DNA from: Neorhizobium sp. SHOUNA12A
Lineage (GTDB): Bacteria; Pseudomonadota; Alphaproteobacteria; Rhizobiales; Rhizobiaceae
Length of the DNA: 64,000 nucleotides
NCBI RefSeq assembly: GCF_023006505.1
Contig: NZ_JALBGV010000007.1
Location: 1-64,000 of the forward strand
Reading direction: 5' to 3'
The position numbers and the translations under genes were made by a program. Within the stretch, counting starts at the first letter, position 1. Each line of letters starts with the position of its first letter. Below the pieces are notes generated by a model, which saw only the letters and a program-made list of their open reading frames with translations, had not been told where the DNA came from and did no database searches. Positions 46,325 to 55,093 of the stretch are shown piece by piece.

Positions 46325-46959
46325 ACGGCGGAGCGGCAGAAGCTGCGCTATTGACGGAGATGAAGCGGCTTGCCCCGCCGACTGTCCGGCTCGGTTGTCG
46401 CATGATCGGCCCAAATGACGAAGCCTTGCTCCTGCCTGACGAAGTGGCCGCCATTACCTCCAGGCAACCTGCGGTCCGGCGAGCGAGCGGTACCGCCCGC
46501 TCGCTTGTCCGATGTCTACTGGCGCTTGAAGATGCGGAAGAGGCCCCCATAGGGCGTTCCCCCGCCGGAGCACCGCTCTGGCCCCGGGGCTTCGTCGGCT
46601 CTCTCGCGCATGATGCGGAAATGGCGGTCGCAGCCATTGCCAGAAGCGTTCACGTGCCCTCGCTCGGCATTGATGTCGAGCCGGCCGAACCGCTGCCGGA
46701 CGACATCGCCGCCCTTGTACTGACTTCCGGGGATGTCCTCTCGGGGGTCGACGCGCGTTTTGCGACGCGCGTTCTCTACAGCGCGAAGGAGGCGGCCTAC
46801 AAAGCCGCGTACCCGCTTGATGGGGAAATTCTGGGTTACGAGCATATAAATGTCGATCTTGCTCGCCGCGAGGCCGTGACCGCAGGCGGCCGCAGGATGC
46901 GGCTGTCCTTTTGCACGTTGCCTCGTGTTGTCGTCCTTGCCGCTGCGGTAAACGGTTAG
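46321..46959 (+). CDS. 4'-phosphopantetheinyl transferase (Sfp/EntD type)
   Basis: 212-residue PPTase. Motif P1 GSLAHDAEMAVAAIA, P2 GIDVEP with the Mg-binding Asp/Glu, and P3 SAKEAAYKA are intact. It transfers phosphopantetheine from CoA to carrier proteins. The start overlaps the NRPS stop by ATGA, so it is translationally coupled and almost certainly activates that NRPS. EntD-like length and N-terminal RxxGCRMIG/LLPDEVAAI segment. Confidence 0.92.
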   Translation: MNGGAAEAALLTEMKRLAPPTVRLGCRMIGPNDEALLLPDEVAAITSRQPAVRRASGTARSLVRCLLALEDAEEAPIGRSPAGAPLWPRGFVGSLAHDAEMAVAAIARSVHVPSLGIDVEPAEPLPDDIAALVLTSGDVLSGVDARFATRVLYSAKEAAYKAAYPLDGEILGYEHINVDLARREAVTAGGRRMRLSFCTLPRVVVLAAAVNG

Positions 46960-47142
46960 CGGCAGGCGACGCCGGGGTCCCTGAACTTCTATCTCACCGA
47001 ACTCGCTCGTTTAGGCGGTTAACCAAGGATATCGGTTGGCACGAAAGGGCCGCCGCCTTGTGGGGCTATAAGGTTCCGCTGGGAGTTGCGACCGGAACTG
47101 TGCAATGACAGGTTCCGGCCGCCGGCCCGCCCTGGGTAATGG

Positions 47143-47355
47143 TCAGTTCAAGGAACGAGACGCGGCGAGCAAGCCCGCGGCCTCGGCAAGTTTCTCCGGA
47201 TCTTTAAGCCCGCGGCAGTAGAGATCGTACACGATGGGCGCGACCGCTTCCGCACTACGTTCCGAGCTTTCGGCCGCGACAATGACTGCGTGTCTGAGGA
47301 GAGAAATGTCTCCCATCGTCATTGCGCGAGCTGGGAAAGGATTGTGATATGTCAT
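47143..47355 (-). CDS. small protein of unknown function (70 aa)
   Basis: Starts at ATG 47355 with a near-perfect AAAGGAGG Shine-Dalgarno, beginning MTYHNPFPARAMTMGDISLLRHAVIV. The sequence is Ala-rich and helix-like with no transmembrane segment and looks conserved in style rather than random. The start codon is inside a 13-bp palindrome GATATG-T-CATATC (47346-47358). No function is assigned. The flanking gaps (46960-47142 and 47356-47649) contain nothing else I can support. Confidence 0.6.
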   Translation of the reverse strand: MTYHNPFPARAMTMGDISLLRHAVIVAAESSERSAEAVAPIVYDLYCRGLKDPEKLAEAAGLLAASRSLN

Positions 47356-47649
47356 ATCCACCTCCTTTGAAGGGGCAACTATAGGTGATGGGAGATGCCC
47401 TTTCCACAGATATTGCCAAACCCACGGGATCTGTACGGAAGCGGACGAAGATGGTGTTTCACTGATCCCGAACCTTGATACCGGCCTCGGCGGCCGCTCC
47501 GGTAAAAGCCTGTCGAGCTTAGGGGAGATCATCCAGTTCCGCGTTCGATCTTTGCGCCAACACGAGATTACTTTCCGAATGGCCGATGCGCATGGCCGGG
47601 CCTGGTGACACCCCGGAAAATTCGCCGCCCGCCTGGGGTAATCCATTGG

Positions 47650-48396
47650 CTAAGTTGGTCCCAAGCGGTTTGTTTTGCGCCACTCTTCGTACTCTCCGCG
47701 GGCATCGTCATGCAGCGGATAGTAGCGCTGCAACGATCCGCCCTCCATCAGCTTCTCGCGCGAGAATTCTTCCCATTCGTGATGTTTTTGTGCCTCTTCG
47801 ATTACCTTTGAGGCCATTGAGACTGGAAGCACCACCACGCCGTCATCGTCGGCGACGATGATGTCGCCGGGAATGACCGTGACACCGCCGCAGGCAATCG
47901 GAACGTTGACGGCATTGGGGTAAATGCTCGTCTGCACATGGTAGTTGGGCGTCCAGCCGCGCAGCCAAAGGGGGAGATCCAGTTTCTCGACATTGGGCCG
48001 ATCGCGCATGCACCCGTCGATCACGATGCCAGCACCGCCTCTGCCTTTGAAATAGGTCGACATCATATCGCCGAAGACCCCGGAACTCATATCGCCGCGC
48101 GCATCGACCACGACCACATCGCCCTCCTGGGCGTGATAGAGCACGTGCCGGTGCAACTGCGTCTCCGGATCGGCATATTCTCCCTCGGTGAAGAGATCCG
48201 GCCGCTGCGGCATGAATTGAAGCGTCAGGGCTGGCCCGACGATCGACTTCCCGCGATTCTGCGGCACGGGACCAACCATGTGCGGATTGCGGAAGCCCAT
48301 GTGGCCAAGCGTGCCGGCAACCGTCGCGGCGCCGATTTCCTTCAGTGCGTCGATCAGCTCCTTGGACGGTCGCGTAATGTCGGGTGTATGGGTCAT
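47650..48396 (-). CDS. RraA / HMG-aldolase family protein
   Basis: 248-residue protein of the RraA-like superfamily, which includes 4-hydroxy-4-methyl-2-oxoglutarate and 4-carboxy-4-hydroxy-2-oxoadipate aldolases as well as the RNase E regulator. The metal/pyruvate-binding core is GDMMSTYFKGRGGAGIVIDG followed by CMRDRPNV. The C-terminus extends ~30 residues beyond short RraA. Its position as the last gene of a sugar-acid operon, 22 nt after an acid-sugar dehydratase, favours retro-aldol cleavage of a keto-deoxy acid over RNA regulation. Confidence 0.8.
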   Translation of the reverse strand: MTHTPDITRPSKELIDALKEIGAATVAGTLGHMGFRNPHMVGPVPQNRGKSIVGPALTLQFMPQRPDLFTEGEYADPETQLHRHVLYHAQEGDVVVVDARGDMSSGVFGDMMSTYFKGRGGAGIVIDGCMRDRPNVEKLDLPLWLRGWTPNYHVQTSIYPNAVNVPIACGGVTVIPGDIIVADDDGVVVLPVSMASKVIEEAQKHHEWEEFSREKLMEGGSLQRYYPLHDDARGEYEEWRKTNRLGPT

Positions 48397-48418
48397 TTTA
48401 GGTTCCGATGGATGAAAA

Positions 48419-49582
48419 CTACCAGTTCGTGACAGAACCGTCGCGGCGCTTCAGGTGAGGCGCTTCCCAGAAACGAAAGCTCTCCGCCTTGACCGCCTCT
48501 TCGTTGACCTCGACGCCGAGCCCCGGCAGATCGCTGACCGGATAGTCTGGGCCGACGAGCCGCGGTTGCACGGGGAAGAAGTCGGAATTATCGAAGCCCA
48601 GCTTTGCTTCGGGCGCCCTGGTCTCGAGCCAAGCGAAATTCGGTACCGAGGCGGCGAGATGGATGGTCGCGGCCGTGCAGACCGGGCCGAGGGGATTGTG
48701 CGGCATCAGGTCCACATAGTGCGCCTCGCTCCAACCAGCGACCTTCATTGCTTCGGTGAGCCCGCCCACATTGCAAACATCGAGCCGGTTGAACTGATGG
48801 ATGCCGCGCTCGATGTAGGGCAGGAACTGCCACTTGCTGGCAAATTCCTCGCCGATGGCGAACGGGATGTCGGTCATCGTTCGCAGGGATTCGTAGGCCT
48901 CCGGTGTCTCGTCCCGTATTGGTTCCTCGAGGAAATCAAGCACGCCACGGCCGAGTTTGTTGCAGAAGCTCGCCGCCTCTGCCACCGACAGCCGATGATG
49001 ATAGTCGATGCCGAGGACGACGTCATCGCCAAGCGCTTCTCGCGCCTTGTTTAGCATATTCGCGGTAGCGCCGATCGACTCGCGGGGCTCAAAAATGTCC
49101 TTGTTGTTTTGCCCGATAGGGAAAAAACGGATCGCCTGCCACCCCTGCGCGCGTAGTTCGCGGGCTCGTTCGATGGCAATATCGCCCTCGGCCTCGTCAC
49201 CGGTCGAAGCGAAGGTAGGAATGCGGTCGCGCTGCTTGCCGCCCAGCAGTTCGTAGACCGGCACCCCCAGTGCCTTGCCCTTGATGTCGTGAAGGGCAAT
49301 GTCGATGGCGGAAATCGCCGCCTGCAGAACGCGCCCGCCTTCGAAATATTGGCTGCGATAAACTTCTTGCCAGATCCGACCAATCTGCATCGGGTCGCGA
49401 CCGATGAGAAACTCGCGATAGTGCTCGATCGCACCGGCCACGGCCTTCTCGCGACCGCTCAAGCCGCTCTCGCCCCATCCGAAGATGCCGTTGTCGGTCT
49501 CGACCTTGACGAGCATCTGGTTGCGTATTCCGATCCATACCGGATAGGGCTTGATAGCGGTGATTTTAAGCTTCGTAGTCAT
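48419..49582 (-). CDS. enolase-superfamily acid-sugar dehydratase (D-galactonate-dehydratase-like)
   Basis: 387-residue mandelate-racemase-subgroup enzyme. Metal ligands: Asp in GIDYHHR, Glu in LEEPIRDE, Glu in GEEFASKW; catalytic His in MPHNPLGP, as in GalD-type dehydratases. N-terminal capping domain begins MTTKLKITAIKPYPVW. It would eliminate water from an aldonic or uronic acid to a 2-keto-3-deoxy acid. It follows an ABC ATPase by 32 nt and precedes the RraA-like gene; all belong to one minus-strand operon. Substrate not determinable. Confidence 0.88.
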   Translation of the reverse strand: MTTKLKITAIKPYPVWIGIRNQMLVKVETDNGIFGWGESGLSGREKAVAGAIEHYREFLIGRDPMQIGRIWQEVYRSQYFEGGRVLQAAISAIDIALHDIKGKALGVPVYELLGGKQRDRIPTFASTGDEAEGDIAIERARELRAQGWQAIRFFPIGQNNKDIFEPRESIGATANMLNKAREALGDDVVLGIDYHHRLSVAEAASFCNKLGRGVLDFLEEPIRDETPEAYESLRTMTDIPFAIGEEFASKWQFLPYIERGIHQFNRLDVCNVGGLTEAMKVAGWSEAHYVDLMPHNPLGPVCTAATIHLAASVPNFAWLETRAPEAKLGFDNSDFFPVQPRLVGPDYPVSDLPGLGVEVNEEAVKAESFRFWEAPHLKRRDGSVTNW

Positions 49583-49614
49583 CTACACCCTGTTTCACAC
49601 GTATCTGGCCTGTC

Positions 49615-50712
49615 TCAGCTGGCCATGAGGGCCATTTCTGTTTCGCCGTCGAACAGATGCATCCGCTCCTGGTCGAACTCGAGCCAGATCGGTTCGTCGG
49701 GCGCGACGGCAATGGTCGGCGGCACGCTGACATTGACGATGGCGCCAGACAGGAACGCCTGTACGAAAGTGACGTCTCCGGTCGGCTCCACCGTGTAGGC
49801 CTTGGCAGGAACGCTTCCCGGCACCGCACTCTTGTGCAGCTTGATCGTCGAGTGACGTGCGCCGAGCACGACTTTCTTGGTGGTTGCCGTCGCGACCTTC
49901 CGGGCGTTGTGTGGCGAGAGCTCGAGGCGCCAGCCCTCCGCGCTTGTCAACACAGTGTCGCCGCTCGCCGTTGATGCCTCCAGCGGAACAAGGCTCATCG
50001 CCGGGCTGCCGACAAAGCTGGCGACGAACATGTTCACCGGATGTGCAAACACCTGCGCCGGTGAAGCGTATTGCTGAAGGTAACCGCCGTTCATCACCGC
50101 CATTCTGTCCGCCATGGTCACGGCTTCGAGCTGGTCGTGCGTCACATAGATGATCGTTGCCTTGAGGTCCTGGTGGAAACGCTTGATCTCCGACCGCATC
50201 TGCACGCGCAGCTTTGCGTCGAGGTTGGAGAGTGGTTCATCCATCAGGAATACCGCCGGATCGCGGACGAGGGCACGGCCGAGCGCCACGCGCTGCTGTT
50301 GCCCGCCCGAAAGTTCGCGTGGCTTGCGCTCGAGCAGCTGGGTCATGTCGAGCACGCGCGCTGCTTCCCTGACTTTCTTGTCGATCTCGTCCCTTGGCAG
50401 TTTGCGCATCTGCAGCGGGAACGCCAGGTTTTTGTAGACCGATTTCTGCGGATAGAGCGCGTAGTTCTGGAACACCATTGCGATGTCCCGGTCCTTGGGG
50501 TCGAGGTCGTTGACCACCCTGTCGCCGATGACGATGTCGCCAGATGTGATGGGGATGAGCCCCGCCACAAGATTGAGGGTGGTTGTCTTGCCGCAGCCTG
50601 AAGGGCCGACGAGCGCAACGAATTCGCCGTCGTTGACCGTCAGCGAAACATTGTTGACAGCTTTGAAGCTGCCATAGGTCTTGACGAGATCATTGAGGAC
50701 CACGTGGGCCAC
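49615..50712 (-). CDS. sugar ABC transporter ATP-binding protein (UgpC/MalK type)
   Basis: 365-residue ABC ATPase of the CUT1 group. Walker A GPSGCGKTTTL, Q-loop FQNYALYP, signature LSGGQQQRVALGRAL, Walker B VFLMDEPLSNLD, H-loop VTHDQLEA; the C-terminal ~125 residues form the OB/TOBE regulatory domain. GTG 50712 with GGGAG at 6 nt is preferred over the TTG at 50718. It energises the permeases encoded immediately upstream and downstream in the same operon. Confidence 0.92.
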   Translation of the reverse strand: MAHVVLNDLVKTYGSFKAVNNVSLTVNDGEFVALVGPSGCGKTTTLNLVAGLIPITSGDIVIGDRVVNDLDPKDRDIAMVFQNYALYPQKSVYKNLAFPLQMRKLPRDEIDKKVREAARVLDMTQLLERKPRELSGGQQQRVALGRALVRDPAVFLMDEPLSNLDAKLRVQMRSEIKRFHQDLKATIIYVTHDQLEAVTMADRMAVMNGGYLQQYASPAQVFAHPVNMFVASFVGSPAMSLVPLEASTASGDTVLTSAEGWRLELSPHNARKVATATTKKVVLGARHSTIKLHKSAVPGSVPAKAYTVEPTGDVTFVQAFLSGAIVNVSVPPTIAVAPDEPIWLEFDQERMHLFDGETEMALMAS

Positions 50713-50722
50713 CGGCAACTCC

Positions 50723-51613
50723 CTAGTGCTTGACTGCGCCTTCCGTGAGGGCGCGTACGAAATATCGTTGGAGGAGGAGGAACAGGACCACGACGGGCAC
50801 GCTCATCATGAAGCTGGCCGCCATCAGGCCCGGAAAGTCCGTGGTATTTTCCGAGAAGAAGCGCTGGATGCCGACCGGCAGGGTCAACTGCTCGTTCTTG
50901 GAGAGGAAGGTGTAGGCGTAGATGTACTCATTCCACGCACCGATGAAGGAGTAGATCGCCGTGGCGATGATGCCCGGCGTCGAGAGCGGCATCACGATCA
51001 GGACAAAGGCCTGGAACCGCGTTGCCCCGTCGATGCGTGCGGCCTGCTCGAGCTGCACAGGGATATTGTCGTAGAAGCCCTTGAGGAGCCAGATTGCCAG
51101 CGGCAGGCCGAATGTGAGGTAGGTTAGAATGAGCGACCCATGCGTATTCACCAGGCCGATCGCGCGCATCAGGATGAAGAGCGGCACGAGAAAGATCACA
51201 GCCGGGAACATGTTGCGCAGCAGGACGGCGAAGAACAGAAAGTTCCGGCCGGGGAAGGTGAAGCGCGAAAACGCGTAGGCCGCAGGAACTGCCACGATCA
51301 CCGAAAGGATAGTCGTGGTCGTGGAGACGAAAAGGCTGTTCCAGAAGAAACGGAGGAAGTCCTGGCCTACGCTATTTTGCGGGTCGAGGAGCTTCTCGTA
51401 GCTGGCAAGGGTCGGTTGGTCAGGCCACCATTGCGGCGGGAATTGCATGGCTGCGAAGCCGGACTTGATCGAGGTGATCAGCATCCAGATCATCGGCAGC
51501 GCAGTGTAAAGCAGCATGAACGCGAGGAAGATGCGTCCGCCCCACCGCCATCCGTCGATGCGCACACGGCGACGGGCCTGGCTTCGGGGAGCAGTCTCAG
51601 CAATCGTGCTCAT
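50723..51613 (-). CDS. sugar ABC transporter permease (MalG type)
   Basis: 296-residue CUT1 permease with six transmembrane segments and the EAA loop EQAARIDGATRFQAFVLIVMPLSTPGI near residue 190. Inner membrane. Overlaps the upstream MalF-type gene by ATGA (51610-51613) and is followed by the ATPase. Confidence 0.92.
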   Translation of the reverse strand: MSTIAETAPRSQARRRVRIDGWRWGGRIFLAFMLLYTALPMIWMLITSIKSGFAAMQFPPQWWPDQPTLASYEKLLDPQNSVGQDFLRFFWNSLFVSTTTTILSVIVAVPAAYAFSRFTFPGRNFLFFAVLLRNMFPAVIFLVPLFILMRAIGLVNTHGSLILTYLTFGLPLAIWLLKGFYDNIPVQLEQAARIDGATRFQAFVLIVMPLSTPGIIATAIYSFIGAWNEYIYAYTFLSKNEQLTLPVGIQRFFSENTTDFPGLMAASFMMSVPVVVLFLLLQRYFVRALTEGAVKH

Positions 51614-52569
51614 GCGCTCCCATCTTTCCGCTCGTTGCCGCTTAGCGCACGGACGTAGAAGTAGCCGAGCGACATCAGGATCAGGAACAGCAGCACTGAA
51701 TAGGCCGATGCCACTCCCCAGCGCTGGCGGCCGAAGGCGAGCTCATAAATGTGGGTGATCCAGATATGCGATGCGTTCGACGGCCCGCCGCCGGTCATGA
51801 TCCAGGGGATAATGAAGGAATTGAAGTTGGCCACTGCCAGGAGAAGGATCGTCACGGTCGAGACGTTTCTCAGGTGCGGGAAGGTGACGTGCCAGAACCG
51901 CTGCCATGCATTGGCTCCGTCGACTTTTGCCGCGCGCAGCAACTGATCGGGTACTGTTTGCAGGCCAGCCATCATCATGATCATGGCAAACGGAAACTCC
52001 CGCCAGATATTGACGACGATCAGGGAGGGCAGCACCGTGTTGACGCTGTCGATGAAATTCGGCGGTCGGTCGGCCAATCCTAGGCCGACCAGTACCGCGC
52101 CGATAATCCCAAAGTCCGAATGGTAGATCCATTTCCAGATATAGGACGCGGCGACCGCGCTGATGACCCAGGGAATGATCAGGATGGCTCGCAAGATGCC
52201 ACGGCCGACAAAGTCACGATGGAGCGCCAGTGCGCTGGCAAACCCGAGGACAAATGAGATCAAAGTGGATCCCGCTGTCCAGATAAGCGTGTTCCGGGTG
52301 ACCGTCCAGAACACCGGACTTGTGAGGATCGCGGTGTAGTTGTTAAGGCCGACGAAAATCTTGTCCCGGAGCTGTAGGCCAGGCGGTGTATTGAAGAACG
52401 AAAGCTCGATCGTGTAGTAGATCGGATAGGCTATGACGATGAGCATCACGGCGATTGCAGGGAGCACATAGGCGTAGTCGGCGCGATGTTCCCAAATCTT
52501 TCGCAGCAGACCGGACCCTTCGGGTCGCAGTCTACGGCTGGTCTCGGCCTTGCCAGTCAAGATCGTCAC
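51610..52569 (-). CDS. sugar ABC transporter permease (MalF type)
   Basis: 319-residue CUT1 permease with six to eight transmembrane helices and the EAA-type loop LRAAKVDGANAWQRFWHVTFPHLR. Translation starts at GTG 52569. Pairs with the MalG-type permease to form the channel. Lies downstream of the substrate-binding protein gene. Confidence 0.91.
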   Translation of the reverse strand: MTILTGKAETSRRLRPEGSGLLRKIWEHRADYAYVLPAIAVMLIVIAYPIYYTIELSFFNTPPGLQLRDKIFVGLNNYTAILTSPVFWTVTRNTLIWTAGSTLISFVLGFASALALHRDFVGRGILRAILIIPWVISAVAASYIWKWIYHSDFGIIGAVLVGLGLADRPPNFIDSVNTVLPSLIVVNIWREFPFAMIMMMAGLQTVPDQLLRAAKVDGANAWQRFWHVTFPHLRNVSTVTILLLAVANFNSFIIPWIMTGGGPSNASHIWITHIYELAFGRQRWGVASAYSVLLFLILMSLGYFYVRALSGNERKDGSA

Positions 52570-52642
52570 GGTGCCATGCCCCCATTTTTCGGAACAAACC
52601 GGCCGCAGCCTCAGCGCGGCCGGTCAGATCGTCAGGCATGGA

Positions 52643-54121
52643 CTAAAGTCCGCCGGCCGTCAGGTTTTTTACCTTCTTGGCTGCGTCTTCCGCTGCTTGG
52701 TCAACCGTCATGGTGCCGGTCAGCGCATTCTGCAGCATGTCAGGGACGATGATGTTCATGATTTCCGGCGACTGCGGCAGCGCCGGGAACGGGATGCCGT
52801 AAGGCAGCATGGAAGTCGTGACATCAAGGAACTTGATGCTGTCCAAGCGCTCCTTCATCCATTTGGTCTTGAAGCCGTTGAGATTTCCCGGGTTTGAGCC
52901 GGCATAGGCCATCTTCAGCGACCATTCGGGGCTCGCCCACATGCAACCGATAGCCTTTGCAGCCGGCTCGTCTACCTTGCCGCCTTCGACATATTCGGGC
53001 TTGAGGATGTGAATGTTCGAGCCGCCAAACACGACGGCACGCTTGCCGTTCGGGCCAGTCGGTATCAGACCGTAGCGCATGTTGTCGATGACGGTCTGCG
53101 CCTTGTCCTTGTCGGTACCCGTCGTCTTCTTCTGCAAGTCGAGCATGACGTTATAGTCGGACGGGTGCGAGACCATCATGGCGAGCTGGCCAGCGAGGAA
53201 GAGTGGCTGATTATCCGCCTGCTGATTGGTAAGCGCCGAAACCGGAACCGACTTGTCGCGAACATACATGTCATAGGAGGCTTGCAGCGCCGCCTTGCTC
53301 TGCGCGCTGTTCAGCTCGACCTGCTTGTAAGTCGGGTTCGCGTTGGCCTCGTCAAAAACGCCGCCGCCATAAGCCCACAGCTGCGGCATGAAACGGTACG
53401 GTGTATTGCCGGCATTCTTGCGCGCCACCAGGCCGTAACCGGCAATGCCGAGCTTGTCGTGGATCTGCTTGGAATATTTGACGACATCGTCCCATGTTGC
53501 CGGAGCCTTGTCCGGATCGAGGCCCGCGCGCTTGAAGATGTCGGCGTTCCAGATGAACGCCATCGTCTCATTATTGGTCGGGATACCGTAGGTCACGCCC
53601 TCCCAGGTCACGGCCTTCATTGCACCGGGCCAGAAATCATCGGTCGCATACCCGATATCCTCGGGTTTGAGCGGCCGCAGATAGCCCTTCGAGGCGAATT
53701 CGGTGCCGCCCAGGATTTGTAGGCGGACCGCCATGGGCGCCGCATTGCCAAGGAGCGCGGTCCGGAACTTGTCCAGCAGGTCGTTATAGGTAAGGGCTTG
53801 ATCCTCGAGCTGGATGTTCGGATAGGTTTTGCGGAAGGTCGCAAAGAAGTCCTTGTAATACTGGCGCAGGAGGTCGGGGTCGCCCTCGAACACACCCTGA
53901 TACCAGAATGTCAGTCGCCCCTTGTAGTCGAGCGGGGTGACTTTGGCGCAGTCGGCCGCCGTGTCAAAATCCTGTGTACCGGCAATGGAGCGCACATATT
54001 GCGGCGACCACTTGCTCAAGTCGACCGGCGCACCCAGCGCAGACGCAGACATCAACGATACCAGCAAAGCAGTGGACACAGTGCCGCGCACGACAGCACC
54101 GCCGAGTGAAGTACTCGTCAT
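52643..54121 (-). CDS. sugar ABC transporter substrate-binding protein (extracellular, CUT1 family)
   Basis: 492 residues from ATG 54121 (GGGAGG at 6 nt). Signal peptide 1-30 (SASALGA then P). The mature protein shows the type-1 extracellular solute-binding pattern: GRLTFWYQGVFEGDP, GIPTNNETMAFIWNADIFKRAGLDP and MWASPEWSLKMAY. It delivers an oligosaccharide or sugar acid to the MalFG-type permeases. First gene of the minus-strand transport-dehydratase operon. A TTGACA at 54249-54254 on its strand may belong to its promoter, although the -10 spacing is not ideal. Confidence 0.9.
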   Translation of the reverse strand: MTSTSLGGAVVRGTVSTALLVSLMSASALGAPVDLSKWSPQYVRSIAGTQDFDTAADCAKVTPLDYKGRLTFWYQGVFEGDPDLLRQYYKDFFATFRKTYPNIQLEDQALTYNDLLDKFRTALLGNAAPMAVRLQILGGTEFASKGYLRPLKPEDIGYATDDFWPGAMKAVTWEGVTYGIPTNNETMAFIWNADIFKRAGLDPDKAPATWDDVVKYSKQIHDKLGIAGYGLVARKNAGNTPYRFMPQLWAYGGGVFDEANANPTYKQVELNSAQSKAALQASYDMYVRDKSVPVSALTNQQADNQPLFLAGQLAMMVSHPSDYNVMLDLQKKTTGTDKDKAQTVIDNMRYGLIPTGPNGKRAVVFGGSNIHILKPEYVEGGKVDEPAAKAIGCMWASPEWSLKMAYAGSNPGNLNGFKTKWMKERLDSIKFLDVTTSMLPYGIPFPALPQSPEIMNIIVPDMLQNALTGTMTVDQAAEDAAKKVKNLTAGGL

Positions 54122-54328
54122 AGGTATCCTCCCAGATTTCTCCCATGCCGCTCTGTGTGAAGCGAGCGGTCTTTGCTCCCCGGCCGTGGGACTTTCCACC
54201 CAATGTATCCCTTCGACCATATCATACGTTTTCAGATCACAGATTACCTGTCAACTAAAGAAATCGTACATTGTTTATGGAAGCCTTGCGTGATATCCGA
54301 GCAATCTGTGTATTGATTGGGGATAGCT

Positions 54329-55039
54329 TTGGCCGTTACGAGTGATTTTAAAGCGCAGCCACCCGAAGGGATCGACGCCATCGGGGCCTCCAGCGAAGGC
54401 GCGTCGCTTTATCAACTGATCAGGGACGACATTATCGAAGGGCGGCTCGCTGCCAACGAGCGGCTTGTGGTCACCGATCTCGCCCGGCGCCACGGTACCT
54501 CAACCAACCCCGTGCGCGAGGCTCTACAACTGCTGCGCGGGGAGGGCTTCGTAACCTTCGTTCCCAACCGTGGAGCGCGCGTCCGGCCGATAGATCAGGA
54601 TTTTGTTCGGGACATCTACGAGATAGGAGTCCTGATCGAGCCGGCACTGACGCGATGGTTCGTGAATATGGCCACAGTCGAGGATATTGCTGAACTCGAA
54701 CGCATCCAAGGCCTGATTGAAGAGAACGACTTCGCCGATACGTTCAGGCACAGCGAGTTGGACACCGCCTTTCATACCGTAATGTACCAGAAGCACTACA
54801 ACCACCATGCCGCCGAGCTTTGGTGGAAGCATCGCGAAGTGCTTCGAGCCGTGAGCCGGCGTTTCAACTTCACGCTTGCCCGGCGTGCCGCGATCCTTAG
54901 CGAACATCGCGAGCTCATCGCACATGTAAAAGCGGGAAATGCGAACGAGGCGGCCGAACTCATCGCACGCCATGTCGAAGGCTCCGGGCGGCACATCCTC
55001 GAACACATGCGTGCGCGTAGCGCCGCTTGGGCAGGATAG
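54329..55039 (+). CDS. GntR-family regulator with FCD ligand-binding domain
   Basis: 236 residues from TTG 54329 (GGGGA 5 nt upstream). N-terminal winged helix (about 33-95, SLYQLIRDDIIEGRLAANERL and TSTNPVREALQLLRGEGFV), then an FCD all-helical domain with ELDTAFHTVMYQ and the metal/ligand-binding His in HRELIAHVK. FCD regulators usually respond to sugar acids or keto acids and repress catabolic genes. It is divergent from the ABC/dehydratase operon and leads the three-enolase operon, so it probably controls both. Confidence 0.88.
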   Translation: MAVTSDFKAQPPEGIDAIGASSEGASLYQLIRDDIIEGRLAANERLVVTDLARRHGTSTNPVREALQLLRGEGFVTFVPNRGARVRPIDQDFVRDIYEIGVLIEPALTRWFVNMATVEDIAELERIQGLIEENDFADTFRHSELDTAFHTVMYQKHYNHHAAELWWKHREVLRAVSRRFNFTLARRAAILSEHRELIAHVKAGNANEAAELIARHVEGSGRHILEHMRARSAAWAG

Positions 55040-55093
55040 AATTCATAGCCTTGAACAACGTCATGACGACCACTTCAGATAAAGGCAGTTGAG

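Noticed and set aside
54122..54328. Clear divergent promoter and GntR operator between the two sugar-acid operons
   Set aside because: A minus-strand TTGACA exists at 54249-54254, but the best -10 (TATGAT) is 22 nt away and no convincing symmetrical GntR site stood out, so no site was called.
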